A stretch of DNA of 64,000 nt from Plenodomus lindquistii (GCA_025504975.1 JANUWI010000017.1:372001-436000), one strand, 5' to 3'. Shown: positions 8,983 through 20,667, counted from the stretch's first letter. The notes: generated by a model from the letters alone, not told the origin. A program made the numbers and translations.

Positions 8983-10113
8983 ATGACCATCCTCGCTCAG
9001 CAGCCCGTGAAGACTATCTACCTGCTCGGTGCCGTTAGCTTCGAAATCGCCCGTCTCCCGTTGGTCCTCCTGAAGAATCTCCTCAGCTTTGGCCGGGCCC
9101 ATCCGGAATGGTCCTTTCGACAAAGTCTTGGTTTGCACGCGGTTGGCGCTTTCCTTAGGCACGCTGCAACGACCCAGCTTTCAACGCCGCTCCCCCTTGA
9201 GCCTGGGGGCGAGGGGGAACGGTTCGTCACTATCAGGCCCGCGAACAACGATGTATATACAGGACCCCTTCGGAGCAACTCAGACGTGAAGCCTGTAGAG
9301 ATTGGTGCGACCTGGTACCCTGCCCCATTGACCACTGGTAGCACCAAGACCAATGTCTGTGTGGTCTTACATATCCACGGAGGTGCCTTTGTGCTTGGTG
9401 ACGGAAGGACGCAAGGCACTGGGTTCATGGCACAAACGATACTCAAGCATACGCCCGCTACGCACATGTTCTGCCCGCAGTATCGTCTGTCAACATTGCC
9501 TGCCTCCAAGACCTCGAATCCCTTCCCGGCCGCACTACAAGACAGCTTGACTGCGTACTTGTACCTCGTCAACGAACTTAAAATTTCACCAAAGGACATC
9601 ATAATTTCAGGTGATTCCGCAGGTGGCAATGCTGCCATTTCTATTTTACGCTACATCAGCGAGTACGGCTCTGATCTTGGCATACCAAGCCCTTCCGCAG
9701 CACTACTTTGGTCTCCTTGGATTGACCCTGCGGATACATCTGGCTCTTACGTCTACGATAACGACAATTACGCAACCGACTTTCTTTGTACACCATTCAC
9801 AGTGTGGGGAACTTCCGCGTACGCCGGTCTTGCAGGCGTAGATAATCTCAACCAGCCCTATGTTACGCATAAAAATCGAACTTTCAGAACAGAAACACCC
9901 CTATTCGTCAACACTGGAGGTTGCGAGGTATTATATGGAGATGATGTCGAATGGGCGGGTAATATGGAGAAGGCTGGGAACAATGTCAAGCTTGACGTTG
10001 AGAAGACGGCACCCCATGATATCATATCGCTCGGTAATATTATAGGGTTTGGCACTGAGGCTTCAAATTGTGCTAAGCGGGCGGGCGAGTGGCTGAAGGA
10101 GGTGCGAAGGTAA
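8983..10113 (+). CDS. Alpha/beta hydrolase fold-3 esterase (hormone-sensitive lipase family)
   Basis: Single-exon, 376 residues from the first ATG. Family signatures are in order: the oxyanion-hole HGG in VVLHIHGGAFVLG, the block YRLSTLPASKTSNPFPAALQD, the nucleophile elbow GDSAGGNAA, the LWSPWIDP stretch and the catalytic His in APHDII. The N-terminal ~40 residues (KTIYLLGAVSFEIARLPLVLL) are hydrophobic and may anchor it to a membrane. It is likely to hydrolyse short acyl or xenobiotic esters; the substrate is unknown. A GTG lies 18 nt upstream in frame, but the ATG at 8983 is preferred. It is unrelated in fold subfamily to S-formylglutathione hydrolase, so its position next to the GFA gene does not by itself place it in formaldehyde metabolism. 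Confidence 0.88.
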   Translation: MTILAQQPVKTIYLLGAVSFEIARLPLVLLKNLLSFGRAHPEWSFRQSLGLHAVGAFLRHAATTQLSTPLPLEPGGEGERFVTIRPANNDVYTGPLRSNSDVKPVEIGATWYPAPLTTGSTKTNVCVVLHIHGGAFVLGDGRTQGTGFMAQTILKHTPATHMFCPQYRLSTLPASKTSNPFPAALQDSLTAYLYLVNELKISPKDIIISGDSAGGNAAISILRYISEYGSDLGIPSPSAALLWSPWIDPADTSGSYVYDNDNYATDFLCTPFTVWGTSAYAGLAGVDNLNQPYVTHKNRTFRTETPLFVNTGGCEVLYGDDVEWAGNMEKAGNNVKLDVEKTAPHDIISLGNIIGFGTEASNCAKRAGEWLKEVRR

Positions 10114-11611
10114 GAGGTAAACTTCATCGAGGAATGCAAACATCCAGTTGTTGTGCATGACAGCTTGGAGCCGTCGGGCGCGCCTGAGCAAGACGCGTGG
10201 CATGTGTCATATCGTAAGTTGTTCCTATAAAGTAGCCTCAGACACATGGGTCGCTTGCAACATGATGGTGCCAATCGAAAAGAATTTGCCATGTATGTCA
10301 AGGTCATCGAAATAGGTCATAAGGTCGCTGACTATGAGGACTCTTGCGAATACATGTATCGATACCATCAGCACGCAGTCAAAAGCCAACTGCCCATTTC
10401 AAACCCAACGCTTCGTGCATCTGAACGGTGAAGAGTGGAGATGTTGCTCTAATCGTGTAACGCAGCAAACCAGTGGAGCCCATTTGGTTTCTGGGTGACA
10501 AAGGCTTTTTTTTTGTCCGAAGGGTCTTTCCGAGTCACGAACGCAATGGTGATTCAGGTTGCGAAACAGCTCCGATAGCATCAGGCTTCTGAGAACCCTT
10601 CTCTTCTCTCCACTGGAGATCCAGTAGGAGGTGTTGTAGCTGCCGTATTGTACAGTCACATGGTACCCACATCTGTTCAATCAGACCTGACAGAGCTTGC
10701 AAGGTAGATCTTTAGCACCAAGTACGTCACATTTGGCGCACCTCCTTTATCAGTTGCACCATGGCTACAAGGTGACCACGTTTCCGGATTTTCTATAGCT
10801 GTTGCTAATGAGGGCGACCGATTTTACGGATAAGCAATGCAGCATACTTGAAGTCATTGGTCAGAGTGATGACTACTTCACGACCTGCATCTGGTACGAG
10901 TGCACTTACGAATCTGCCCGCTGAAATTGTCCGTCCCTCTCGGGGTAACACGGTTGTTCGACAAACTGCGCCCGCAGTACCCACTATCCCGTGAGAACGA
11001 GTAACTGCTTGGTATGTTGCCCCAGCTCCATTAACAAATTCTGGCGGCGTCAGCCTTGTCCGGGACAGGCCTAACGGGGTGCAGTAGCATCGCGAGTCAC
11101 GTTAGACGACTTGAGTGAAGCCATCTTCGCTGATCTTGCACAAGATGAATGTGATGTGTATGAACGGCGAGTCAAGAACGTGGCTTTCGCCACTATGATG
11201 GGACGAACTGCCTACTTTGGACTGCGGGCCGCACTTTTGGCAAAAGTCGAATAATCCGAGCACGGGCAAGCCACCCTCAAGAGCTTTTTGAATACTCATG
11301 GGATGCGACTTTGAGATTGAGCGACAAGAACATTGCTACCCCGTCTCATTAGGCAGGGACCATGTGGCCCTGAACAACTGCAACCCGACTGCAGAGTCGT
11401 ATATGCCTAGTGATAGGACGTTGATTTATCATCAGTTAGGCACAGGGTCAGGTGTTAGAACTCGACACTAGAGCAGTCCCTCGAATATTTTTCCTTTTAT
11501 GCTTTCGAACCTAGGCCCCTAGAGCTATGAAAGGCTTCTGCAGCAGTCAGCCCGCCGATCCGATATGTACTCGGTTGGCATGGCTGACTGGAAAAGTCCC
11601 TGATTACGCGT
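10114..11611. other. Gene-poor stretch
   Basis: About 1.5 kb with no supported gene. A 65-codon minus-strand frame at 11102-11299 has no recognisable features. No terminal repeats, target duplications or transposase-like motifs seen. A T8 run occurs at 10507. Confidence 0.5.
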
Positions 11612-12665
11612 TCAGCTGATCAAAAAATCAAGGACCAATTTGTTAAACGTGTCCGGTTGCTCCCAGTAGCACCAATGCCCACCCCACTCTATTGTAACAC
11701 CCTGTGCAAGTCCGCTATCACTCCCACCGTTCACCAAGTCCACCACTTTGAGAGGGCCCGCAGCAGGAAAACAGCCGCTACGACTGCTTGCCACAACGAG
11801 CACCTTGGTTTTACTTCCGCCTTTCTGACCAAAATTTTGCTCAATTGAGGCCCGCCAGTCGTTCGCCGTATGATCAGCCATGAGTTTTCCATACCACCAA
11901 CCATCTCCCTTCATCGCTTCACCAAGAAAGAACTGGATATCCTCTTGCCATACTCTGGAAGATGGAGTGGGATCGCCTGGTTGAGGATACGCTCTGTAAC
12001 CTAGACAGGCTGCAATTGTCCCAAGATGAGCTTCCTGTGGGTTGGTCTCAAGAGTTTGCTGTATCTTGAGCAGAGCTGCAGGGGTATTGCAGCCCCGATT
12101 GCCATAGTCTACACCCCAGTCTGGCAAGTAGTTTTGGAGGGGCGCCTGATCAACAAAGACCATATGTGAAAATTCCTTGAGACCAAAGAGCTCTGCGTAG
12201 CACCTAGACTTGGTCTCAGCACTTTATGGCAAGTCAAGAACTCGGCACGCCACGCACCAGAGGATCGCCGCTCCCAAGCTTGTACCTATAGCTGAAAGTT
12301 TGCCTTCTTTCAGGCCCAGTTGATCAATGAGGTTTCTCAAATCCATGGCCAGTCGCGCAACGTGGAAGCCGGACTTTGGCTTGTCCGACTCGCCATGGCC
12401 GCGGAGATCTGGGGCAATGACAAACCAATCTCGGGACAATGCATAGACATTACGCTGGAAGACCTTGCTGGATCCCGTAAACCCGTGGAGCTTGATAGAG
12501 TAAGCTCTTCAGTCTCTTGATAGATGTAGCAAGACACCCTGATCGCTATCAGGCTAGTAGTGGCGGGGTGATGCGAGTACCCACCAGAATCAGTGGATCA
12601 GCAAGGCTTGATCCGTAGGTCTCGTAGTTTAAGACATGGCCGTCATTGGACGTGAATTTCGGCAT
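11612..12665 (-). CDS. Alpha/beta hydrolase (epoxide hydrolase/haloperoxidase-like)
   Basis: Three exons, 12665-12585, 12490-12258 and 12203-11612, with introns of 94 and 54 nt, give 301 residues. Joins restore DPLILLHGFTGSS across intron 1 and AILWCYAELFG across intron 2. Seen are the oxyanion motif HGFTGS, the strand-loop PDLRGHGESDKP, the nucleophile elbow GTSLGAA and the terminal histidine in GGHWCYWEQPDTF. The region where the catalytic acid is expected (KVLVVASSRSGCFPA) has Ser/Arg where an Asp commonly sits, so the acid may come from elsewhere. Substrate unknown. The ATG at 12665 (MPKFTSNDGHVLNYE) gives a normal family N-terminus. Confidence 0.85.
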
Positions 12666-13769
12666 GTTATATGCTGTTGACGTAACTTGATATATGGATG
12701 AAAGAACGTGAGACCAAGTTACTCCGAGAACAAGAAAAGTGGGGCAAGTTGGTGCGCTTGCTTGACGCTAGGTAAATAGCGTGTTGTCGTCGCGCGTCAA
12801 CGCGATCAGCTCCTCCTCATCGCTCCACTTTCTTGACAACTCTGTAAGAATCTGAATGCCTATTGTGGCAGTCTCATAGAGTATGGGCACTTCATGTGTG
12901 TTTCAATAAGTTAGTCATGCCCTGCTCCCTGTTCTATGATTCGACACTCGAGACATCTTTCATGGTTGAACAATCAACCAATCATCCCGACGTCCGTTTA
13001 CATCTTCTAAATCTTATTCGAGTCTCTCTTTCGTTGAATGATTCTCGAAACTTTTGAATTCTTGCGCTGACAAGAAAGATCTTTTGAAGGAGATCTGCGT
13101 CGTCTATGAGCGCACTGCAAACATATTGTATGACTTGACAAGCATCTATCGCTATCCGGTCAAGTGCAGCAACCTCGAGAGGCAGAAGAAAGATCAGCTA
13201 TTCATGCGCCTGGCACCATGCGTTTTCCAACACATCGTACCCACATGATCGCTCCCAGTCTCCTGTGTACAACGCAAATTTAGAGGAGTTGAATGATGGA
13301 GGCTTGGTCAATTGGCAGATTGAAGGAAGACAGGCTCGTAGCTGTACTGTCGCAAGCTACCGATATTTCCGATCAACTGCTTGGTCCAGATATTGGTTCA
13401 TTCTCACATTCGGGCTATCTTGTTAGGCTTTCGTTGTTGACACAGTACCTGCTGTCTTTCAACTACACATGCGACACACAAGACTCTGGAGCTAGCTTCC
13501 AACTTATAGGTTCCGTTGCCTATAAGTCGGTCCTCGGTGGTTGTTGCCTGGGACTGTGAGTGGACAAACATTTAATGGTCACAATCTCGCATTGTTGCCT
13601 GTCTAGCACCACATCTGCCTAGTGTGGAACGTTGTACAGATGCATATCATGTGAGCACGTAAGGGAACTGGCTCGGCGTCCTGAACATAAACATCATCTC
13701 TTCGAGATTATATGCTGCTGCACCACGATATTTCTGCATCGTCCTCTATCAGCCTTGCAAGTCGACAGC
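12666..13769. other. Gene-poor stretch, divergent promoters
   Basis: Between the minus-strand hydrolase and the plus-strand oxygenase. Frames of 60-90 codons occur but none has homology I recognise or consistent splice structure. Nothing else seen. Confidence 0.5.
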
Positions 13770-15372
13770 ATGTCCAGCCCCGCAAATTGTGCTGCAATCG
13801 CAGATCCTGCCGATGCATCACTCGACGTCACTCATGTGATCACGCAAAACCTCTCGTCACTAATGCCGGACGCTACATATGCTTGTGGAGGTACCATCCG
13901 AGTCAAAAATCCCGCTTCTGGCGGTACTATTACCAGCGGGAGTGGTGACGTCTTTGCTTCCAGCAAGCCAGCAGGCATCGAGCCCGTGACTATCCGTTGG
14001 GACTCCTCTTCTTCAATCGAGAAGACGACATTACCGAATCAGAGCAGCAGACAAAGCTGTGCAGCCGACGGCTTCGCAAAACTTATCCGCGATAGTATCC
14101 CTGCAAGCTTTGGGTACCAAGGTCAAGACATTATCGATGAGACATATCGCAAAGCCTCAAAGCTCGACCCAAGCGCCTTTTCTACCAACTTCAATCCCTA
14201 TGAGGTCGGTATCATCGATGTCATCGGCCAGGCTCTTCTTCCGAAACATCCAATACAATCTCAAGGCATTAGAGCGGAGCTTTATAATCTGAACGTACGA
14301 AACATCCTTATGTATGGCAAACCTTAGTATTTCCTCGCGCTAATTATCGTAGATCTATCATGCACCCTCTGGCTTTTTCAAACCTCATGTTGACACCCCG
14401 CGGTCCGACCTGCAATTTGGTTCTCTTGTAATCTGTCTCCCTTGTGCTCACGAAGGTGGACAACTCGTGGTGCGCCACCGAGGTCAAAGCATGTTATTTG
14501 ACTGGACTGGGAATAGCAGGGACATTCAGTGGGCCGCCTTTTACTCTGATTGTGAGCATGAGGTTCTCGAGGTCACGTCTGGACATCGTGTGACCCTGAC
14601 ATACAACCTTTACGCACGCTGTGGTCTTGGCGAGGTAGGATATACCGTGTCCGATCGTCTTGTCCGGCAGCTGCCTTTGTACACCGAAATTAAGGCTGCA
14701 CTGAGCAACCCCCTGTTCATGACCGAAGGTAGGCATGCTTCTTCGCATTGCTGTCACCAGTACTCACTCGAGATTAGGAGGTCTTTTAGGCAAGTATTGC
14801 AGCCATGCTTATGCCCACGGTACCGAAGAAGGCGTCTCTGCCCTTCCACGCGTCCTAAAGGGAACAGATATGGTCATTTTTGGGGTCCTCCGATCTCTCG
14901 GCATGGCAGCTTTTGTTCGCCCCATCCTCGACACCAGTCGCGATCCAGAAGACTCTGATAGCGACGGTAATGAACATTCCAAGAAAACCTTGCGTAATCA
15001 CGTTCGAGTAGGCCACAAGCTTTCTGGGCTCAAGGAGGCCTATACATGCGAGGACGACGCTATTGGCGAGATCTATGCACAGTGGCCTCATGATCAATTG
15101 AAGATCAATTGGCTCAATGAACCTGTTATCAACAATAGGGCAACACAGATTGCCTACATGACGGTACGAGACTACATAGTTGTATTCCATTCCCCGCTGA
15201 CCAACATGTTCTGCGATAGTACGGCAATATGGCAGAGGTTGCCCTAGGATATAGCTTTTGCGCCCTGCTCTTCCAGATACCACCCTACCATGTGCGCTCC
15301 AAGGCCAGTAACATTGCCTACCGAATTCTTCTCAGTACACTGATCTTAGGGCAGGCGATCAACGTGCTTTGA
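13770..15372 (+). CDS. 2-oxoglutarate/Fe(II)-dependent oxygenase
   Basis: Exons 13770-14294, 14353-14728, 14778-15163 and 15220-15372 (introns 58, 49 and 56 nt) give 479 residues. The iron site is complete: H187 and D189 in GFFKPHVDTPRSD, distal H244 in CEHEVLEV, and the 2-oxoglutarate-binding R254 in GHRVTLTYNL. The preceding ELYNLNIYHAPSG is the usual lead-in of fungal prolyl-4-hydroxylase-like proteins. A long C-terminal region ends in YGNMAEVALGYSFCALLFQIP, a feature of this fungal subfamily. The last ~25 residues are uncertain: splicing a weak intron (GTGCGC donor at ~15292) would give a different short tail. Substrate unknown; protein hydroxylation is one possibility. The start is placed after a poorly coding upstream extension. 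Confidence 0.82.
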
Positions 15373-16518
15373 TTCTGGTCGAGACCACTGGTCTGGACTG
15401 GCTAGGAGCTGTGACTACGCGTGATATCCAGCTAACCCAGCTATTACATGTTGCAGCCCGGTGTTGCGACGCTGGAACTCGCGTTTCATCGGGTCGTGAT
15501 AACCGTACAAGAATGGCAGGCACTCAGTTTGACTGTACATGGTTGTGACAGTGTCGACTTCTCCGCACGGTATTGGTGTAAAAGAGTCTACGTTCTGTAG
15601 TGTCCCAAGTGGCCTGATATGAGTTTGTCTTGGTACACCGGAGGTTGGTGCTGCGACCGTAGGCTGATTATGGCGGCCTTCAAAATCACGATGTACTTCA
15701 CGCAGTGTCATCTATTCACAACCAAAACTGCCGATGTTTATGCTTAATCCACGTTGCCGTTCCTTAGTCAAGCTGAGTCAAGAAAAGCTTTCTCCAAGCC
15801 GGGATCCACACCATGGTGAGACATCACCGCCGTCGCAATCGCTCGACTCCGTTGTTTTGCGGTCGTTTCGGCTCTTCGCTGTTTCGCCGACGAACGGCCC
15901 TGCGAACCACTGTTTGTGGAGTATCCACGGAGCTTGCACTTGACGTCCATCATCGTTGCCATAACAGCCCTGCAATCTCTTCCTGCTTTCTTTGTGTCAC
16001 AAGTCCGGACACAAGTGCAGCAGCAGCACTTCTACAGATCTCCCCTGGCGGTCAGCGAGTTGCGCAATTCGCAATGCTTCAACGGTATAAGGCTTCGTAG
16101 AGCATCAGCATGCTCGTTCATCTCATCAATCATTGTAACTCGTTGGGCTGCGCCCATGCTTTCATTCGCCGCAGCTACACAATACCTATTCATTACACGT
16201 TCCTCTTGCATAGGGTTGAACACGACATGTGCCAGCTTCTGAATCATGTGAAATGCGAGACTCAGAGAGCGGGCAGCGCGAGCGGACAGCGCGAGCGGAC
16301 AGGCAGGGGTACCGATGCAAGTGCGGGGGAGCTGTGCTTTGGCGCTAGTCAGCCTTGCCTGCACTGCTGGCAGCCACAGCAATTTGGACGACGTGCAGGT
16401 ATTCGGTAGACACGCACATTCGCAACCCACGTCGCAGTCGGCCCACAACCCGCCCCATCCCCATCCCCATCCCCATCCCCCTTCGCAGCCGTGGCACATT
16501 GCTCTTCGGCGCGACACC
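15373..16518. other. Intergenic
   Basis: No gene recognised. Contains a 12-bp direct duplication (gcgagcggacag) at about 16278-16302 and a C-rich (CCCCAT)n tract just before the next gene. A 98-codon minus-strand frame at 15415-15711 lacks supporting features. Confidence 0.5.
16453..16480. repeat. (CCCCAT)n microsatellite in 5' leader
   Basis: Four and a half perfect CCCCAT units about 40 nt before the ATG at 16519, probably in the transcribed leader. Confidence 0.8.
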
Positions 16519-17796
16519 ATGCTGCAGTCCAAATGGGCCTCGAAGCCCGACGCTCAGCAGTCGTACGATCCCGCCTACGACGACCCCTCGATAGACCCTT
16601 TTGCTCAGACGGCGAGCACCGACGACCTCTTCTTCGACGACGACATGACGCCCATAGCCGAGCCCGTCGTCGAGCGAGAGCCTCCCCCACTGCAAGCGTC
16701 GGCCGCTGTCTTCGTCCCGGACGGGGCCCCGCAGCCGACTGCTCCCCAGGCGCACCTGCCTCTTCACGCGCCACGGGAGCCCCGCAACGCTGAACGAGGC
16801 AGCCGCGGGCGTGGGCGAGGCAGGGGCCGTGGACGCGGCCGCGGACCCAACCACGGCCATGACCGCCTGGAAGAGAAGGAGCCTGCCCAGCACGAGGCGG
16901 CTCAGACGGCGGAACCTGCACCAGCACCAGCCCCCGCGGACAAGACGGCTCCCGAAACCAACGCCCCCCCCGCGGCACCTTCTGCTGCTCCCACCGAGCC
17001 AAAGGAGAAGCCCTCCCACTCGGTCCGTGGCGACAGGACCTTGACAGGTGGCGCGGCACGCACGCGGCTGACCGAGGAGCAACTCAATGCGAAGCTCGCC
17101 AACATGCGCTCCAAGAACGAAGCGCTTCAGACTGCCCATGCCCGCGCCGAGGCTGACCAAGCCAATTTTGAGGCGCGCGAGGCGGTCCTCAAGCAAAAGG
17201 ACATTGAAAAAAAGAAGCTGCAGGCCGAGAAACAGAAAGCTGAGCGCCAGAATCGCCAGCACATGATGGGCGAGCGCGAAAAGAATCGTCTGCGGAAGCT
17301 AAACGCCCAAGGAGGCCGCGAGTGGGACTTTGACAAGGAAGAGGGCTTCTCAGGCACGGGAGAGGAAAAGAGGCGCGGCGCAACGCGTGGAGCTCATGGA
17401 GGGATTGCCTCGACGAGACCCAGTGAAGACGCTCACGCATACGAGCCGACTGAAGAGCACGGACATTCTCAGTCTGCGCGCGGAAGAGCTCGCGGCCGAG
17501 GAGGAAGAGGTGGCCGAGGCGGGCGTGGCGACCACGACAGCTCGAGACCATCAGAACCGAGGAGTCAAACGTCGCAGCAAGCACCATCCCCAGCAGACTT
17601 CCCTGAACTTCCTTGCGCTCCCGGCAATGCCTCGAGGCATGCTGAAACTCCTAAAATACTCGACTTCCCAATCAGCCGCAAGGCGTCGGAAATCAAAAAC
17701 GCGGAGCCTGAACGACCGGATCTCAAAAAGCAGGAATCCTTCGGCATGCCATCCCCTCTGGAGAAGGGTCGCAGCTGGGCAGACGAAGTCGCGTAG
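16519..17796 (+). CDS. RG-rich, coiled-coil protein, probably RNA-associated
   Basis: Single-exon, 425 residues. The N-terminus starts with MLQSKWASKPDA, then an acidic patch (STDDLFFDDDMTPIAEP). Residues ~95-112 hold an uninterrupted (RG)n-type stretch and a second RG/RGG cluster lies near residue 325. Between them is a basic, helix-forming segment (LTEEQLNAKLANMRSKNEAL through AERQNRQHMMGEREKNRLRKL) ending in GGREWDFDKEEGF, which I recognise as a conserved core of an ascomycete protein family without an established name. The last residues RSWADEVA are typical of the family. RG repeats usually bind RNA or are arginine-methylated; a role in mRNA metabolism is inference. The in-frame upstream extension is repeat-derived, so the start is placed at 16519. 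Confidence 0.8.
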   Translation: MLQSKWASKPDAQQSYDPAYDDPSIDPFAQTASTDDLFFDDDMTPIAEPVVEREPPPLQASAAVFVPDGAPQPTAPQAHLPLHAPREPRNAERGSRGRGRGRGRGRGRGPNHGHDRLEEKEPAQHEAAQTAEPAPAPAPADKTAPETNAPPAAPSAAPTEPKEKPSHSVRGDRTLTGGAARTRLTEEQLNAKLANMRSKNEALQTAHARAEADQANFEAREAVLKQKDIEKKKLQAEKQKAERQNRQHMMGEREKNRLRKLNAQGGREWDFDKEEGFSGTGEEKRRGATRGAHGGIASTRPSEDAHAYEPTEEHGHSQSARGRARGRGGRGGRGGRGDHDSSRPSEPRSQTSQQAPSPADFPELPCAPGNASRHAETPKILDFPISRKASEIKNAEPERPDLKKQESFGMPSPLEKGRSWADEVA

Positions 17797-18483
17797 AACA
17801 GTACCTTGGCACTGACGCAGCGGCTTCCATGCTGGGCGACATGTGCGGCAATAGTTGCGAGGCTGTCCACAAAGAATGTGGGCCTGGTAACTCTGTCCTG
17901 ATTGTCCCTTGTCACTATGCGAAGAGGTGCGGTTCAAGTCGAAGAGGAGCCAGACCTTAGCAAGTACGAGTCTTGAACGGTTAATCTGAGTCGTAGCTCA
18001 TCAGCGTCGCTACAAAGGCACTTGCCACTCCGTTCAACGGGCATTCGAGTGCACATGTTTCCGACCTCCGTGCAAGTGAAAGCAGCTTCTTCGGGAGTGA
18101 TACCAGCTTCATGCTCGAGGACGCCGCACAAATGAGCCCGTATGTACGCAAGAAACCTAGCAACGTGTAACTGAATCGTTTTCAGCATCTTCCTTCCAAA
18201 TCTGCATCTGTACGTTACATGCCAGAGCCACAGCAATGGTTGGAGCTTTTAGCGTCGCAAAGCGATCATGAAGTTGTACCCTTACTTACCGGAGGTACCC
18301 CACCAAACGCTGGACAGATGACTACGACGCAGCGACAGACCACGCGCGTGCCGGCCGAGTTGACTATGATGTAAATTTTCCAGGCGACTAACAAGCCCAC
18401 GAGACATCGAACTATCAGGGATGCATCTGACAAAAGACAATCACGTAGCTTTGGCCGACACTTTGTATCACGAAACTGACAAT
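17797..18483. other. Intergenic
   Basis: 3' region of the RG-rich gene. No supported gene, RNA or repeat. Confidence 0.5.
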
Positions 18484-18609
18484 CTACTTGGCCGTGGCGA
18501 TGGAGATGGCGCCGGCGATGGTAACCCAGAGCAGGTGAATCATAGGCCATGCAGTAAGGAGAAGAAAACGAAGAATGGGCGGGCTTGGTATTGGATTCTT
18601 TGTTGCCAT
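18484..18609 (-). CDS. Candidate 41-residue membrane microprotein
   Basis: An ATG-to-TAG frame of 42 codons with a Pro-rich start (MATKNPIPSPP) followed by ~28 almost wholly hydrophobic residues (FLLLTAWPMIHLLWVTIAG and on to a short ATAK tail). That is the size and pattern of a single-pass membrane microprotein or a small subunit of a respiratory or ER complex. Third codon positions are C/G-rich in the last half, as in neighbouring genes. No homologue recognised. It could also be the last exon of a larger gene or chance. Confidence 0.3.
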   Translation of the reverse strand: MATKNPIPSPPILRFLLLTAWPMIHLLWVTIAGAISIATAK

Positions 18610-19127
18610 AAATAGTGCTGAGCTCGTGGGTACAGTTATAGCAGCTGCTTATAATAAACTATCATATGCGAAGTAGGGACACAAGGATTTGCCAATAGTC
18701 ACTCTAATCACAGCGTTGGTCCCATGATGAATTCCATCAACGTTTCAATGTCTGGCGGTCCGAAACAAAGTGCCTGGATAAAGGAGTTTGCGAAGAATGA
18801 CGGTAGGTTGTAAAGATGTAATGGTTGAACCGTAGTACCGTAGCATGTCTGGCCCCTTCTGCAGACGCCTGTTGCTGCCTCCTAGACTGAAAATATAGTA
18901 CAGTTTTAGCACAAAGCTGAGGAGAGTGTGAACGCCGACCGCAGCTCAATTGAGCCAATACGGTGATATGCCAAACCCAAAGACCGACACCGCGTTGACC
19001 AGCCCTTTTGTCTTCTTGTTACTGCCTACTGCCTGCGGCTTTTCTTTTTTACACTGTCATTCCTTATCCGTCGGTGTGATCCACCGCTCCTGAATCATGG
19101 CTCGTCATTGATCCTCACTCCTCTCAT
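18610..19127. other. Intergenic
   Basis: Between the candidate microprotein and the 3' end of TIM17. Nothing recognised. Confidence 0.5.
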
Positions 19128-19761
19128 CTAAGCAGCAACGGCCAACCCCCCACCGCCCCCTCCAGCCCCGACATCCGCGGGTGGCGGAGGTGCATCCAAT
19201 CGCGTGTTATCCGCCATCATCCTGTTAAAGCCGATACTGACACCTTCGATTACCGCGAGCAAAATTGCACAACTTATTGCGCCGTTGCGCATACTTCTGT
19301 ATCCTCCTCGTACGGCCAATGAGCCTCCCGTGAAAAATCCGGCAATGATGGCGTTCCAAGGATCCTCCTTCTTCCGTATTCCTTTGACAGCGCAGTCATA
19401 TGTATTGAAGAGACCGCCCCAGACGCCAAAGTTGCCGCCGAGGACGGGGGCGCGGGCTTTGATGGCAGTGAGGGCGCCAATGCGACGTTCGCCGTAGGGG
19501 GAGTTGCGAAACTGTGGAAGGCGAGCGTTAGGCATGGAATTCAAGGGTTGGGAGAGATTGGAGAGCGTCTTTCAAAGCGGCTTGGGGCAATGGGGACTTC
19601 TTACGCCTTTGACACCGTGCCATACTGCGCCACCGACAGCCTGTTTAAACGGTTAGTACAGTGAATGTTCTGTTTCATGTGCGCAGACTTACACCCATGG
19701 CGAATGCCCCACCAAAGTCATTTAGAATGACCCAAGGACACGGGTCGCGTGAATGATCCAT
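19128..19761 (-). CDS. TIM17: Mitochondrial inner-membrane translocase subunit Tim17
   Basis: Exons 19761-19693, 19640-19605 and 19511-19128 (introns 52 and 93 nt) give 162 residues, the normal Tim17 size. The protein begins MDHSRDPCPWVILNDFGGAFAMG, the conserved Tim17 N-terminus whose acidic residues are important in the TIM23 presequence channel. Glycine-rich membrane segments follow: AVGGAVWHGVKG, GGNFGVWGGLFNTYDCAVKGIRKKEDPWN, AGFFTGGSLAVRGG and a last hydrophobic stretch. It is a core subunit of the TIM23 complex that moves matrix preproteins across the inner membrane. The C-terminal tail is Pro- then Gly-rich. The short first two exons are secure because all three joins restore family sequence. 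Confidence 0.96.
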
Positions 19762-20634
19762 TGTGTATGTGAAGGTGTGGACTGGCCGTGGGCGTTGGGA
19801 TTGTGGTCGGACGCTGGCCCCGATGATGATGATGATGATGTTCCAAGCCCAGGTTGTGAGACTTTTCGAAAACCGGCGCTAGCGAGGATTGGCGGGCTGC
19901 CATTCGACGACATTCCATGCCATTGCGCTTCAACACCACGATTCTCCTTTCCCTCTCAATCGTCTCTTGCTATCATGTATGGACTCACTCTACGTTATGC
20001 TACGTTCAGATGCTCTTCTTACTTTAGCAATTCGCTTGTTTGTTCGCACCCTGTGAGATTCCGAGGCCCACCTTCACCGACAGCGAGCGTAAGCCCAAAG
20101 CCCGCACAAGCAATCTGATACTACCTGCTGCCTTTGGAGGATGCAGAATTATGCTGCCTGCAATAAACAGCTTTCTCATGTTCGCTCAGCAGAAATGAAG
20201 CCCTTTTTAGAAAGACGTATCTCACAGAATTGAACATTCGGTTGGCAAGGTGGCAGCAACCTGTTTCTGTTATTGTGCTTCCTCCCATATCCACCTGGGG
20301 TCCATCCCTCTGGCTGTGACCTTCGCATTTTCTGGGTCATATTGTTGTCTGCTGCGCCGCCTGCATCTTCAACGGTCACATGGACCCCATCCTGGCCGAT
20401 CTGATACTTTATCAAGCAGCTTTACCCTGTGCACATGATCACAGTGTTTGGGAGCAGGAAGCAAGCACCTTGCCATTGACCACAAGATACAATTCTGGAC
20501 GTTTTCCGTCTTCACCTTCACCTTCACTTTCACCTCATCACATCGTCCGTGCTAAGCCTTGGCGCAGGCTGCACACTTGATCTTTGCAAGCTTTTTGCAC
20601 TTGTCTACCTTTTCCCTCCGCTCTCACCTAACGT

Positions 20635-20667
<33 letters not shown>

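Noticed and set aside
8983..10113. S-formylglutathione hydrolase as partner of the formaldehyde-activating enzyme
   Set aside because: The HGG and GDSAGG motifs place it in the hormone-sensitive-lipase fold-3 family, not the esterase D family of S-formylglutathione hydrolases.
11102..11299. 65-codon minus-strand frame in the 10-11.6 kb gap
   Set aside because: No homology, no bias and no splice partners; chance frame.
16345..17262. 305- and 236-codon minus-strand frames opposite the RG-rich protein gene
   Set aside because: Antisense shadows of Arg/Gly/Pro-rich coding sequence; no conserved motif, whereas the plus frame has the conserved GGREWD core.
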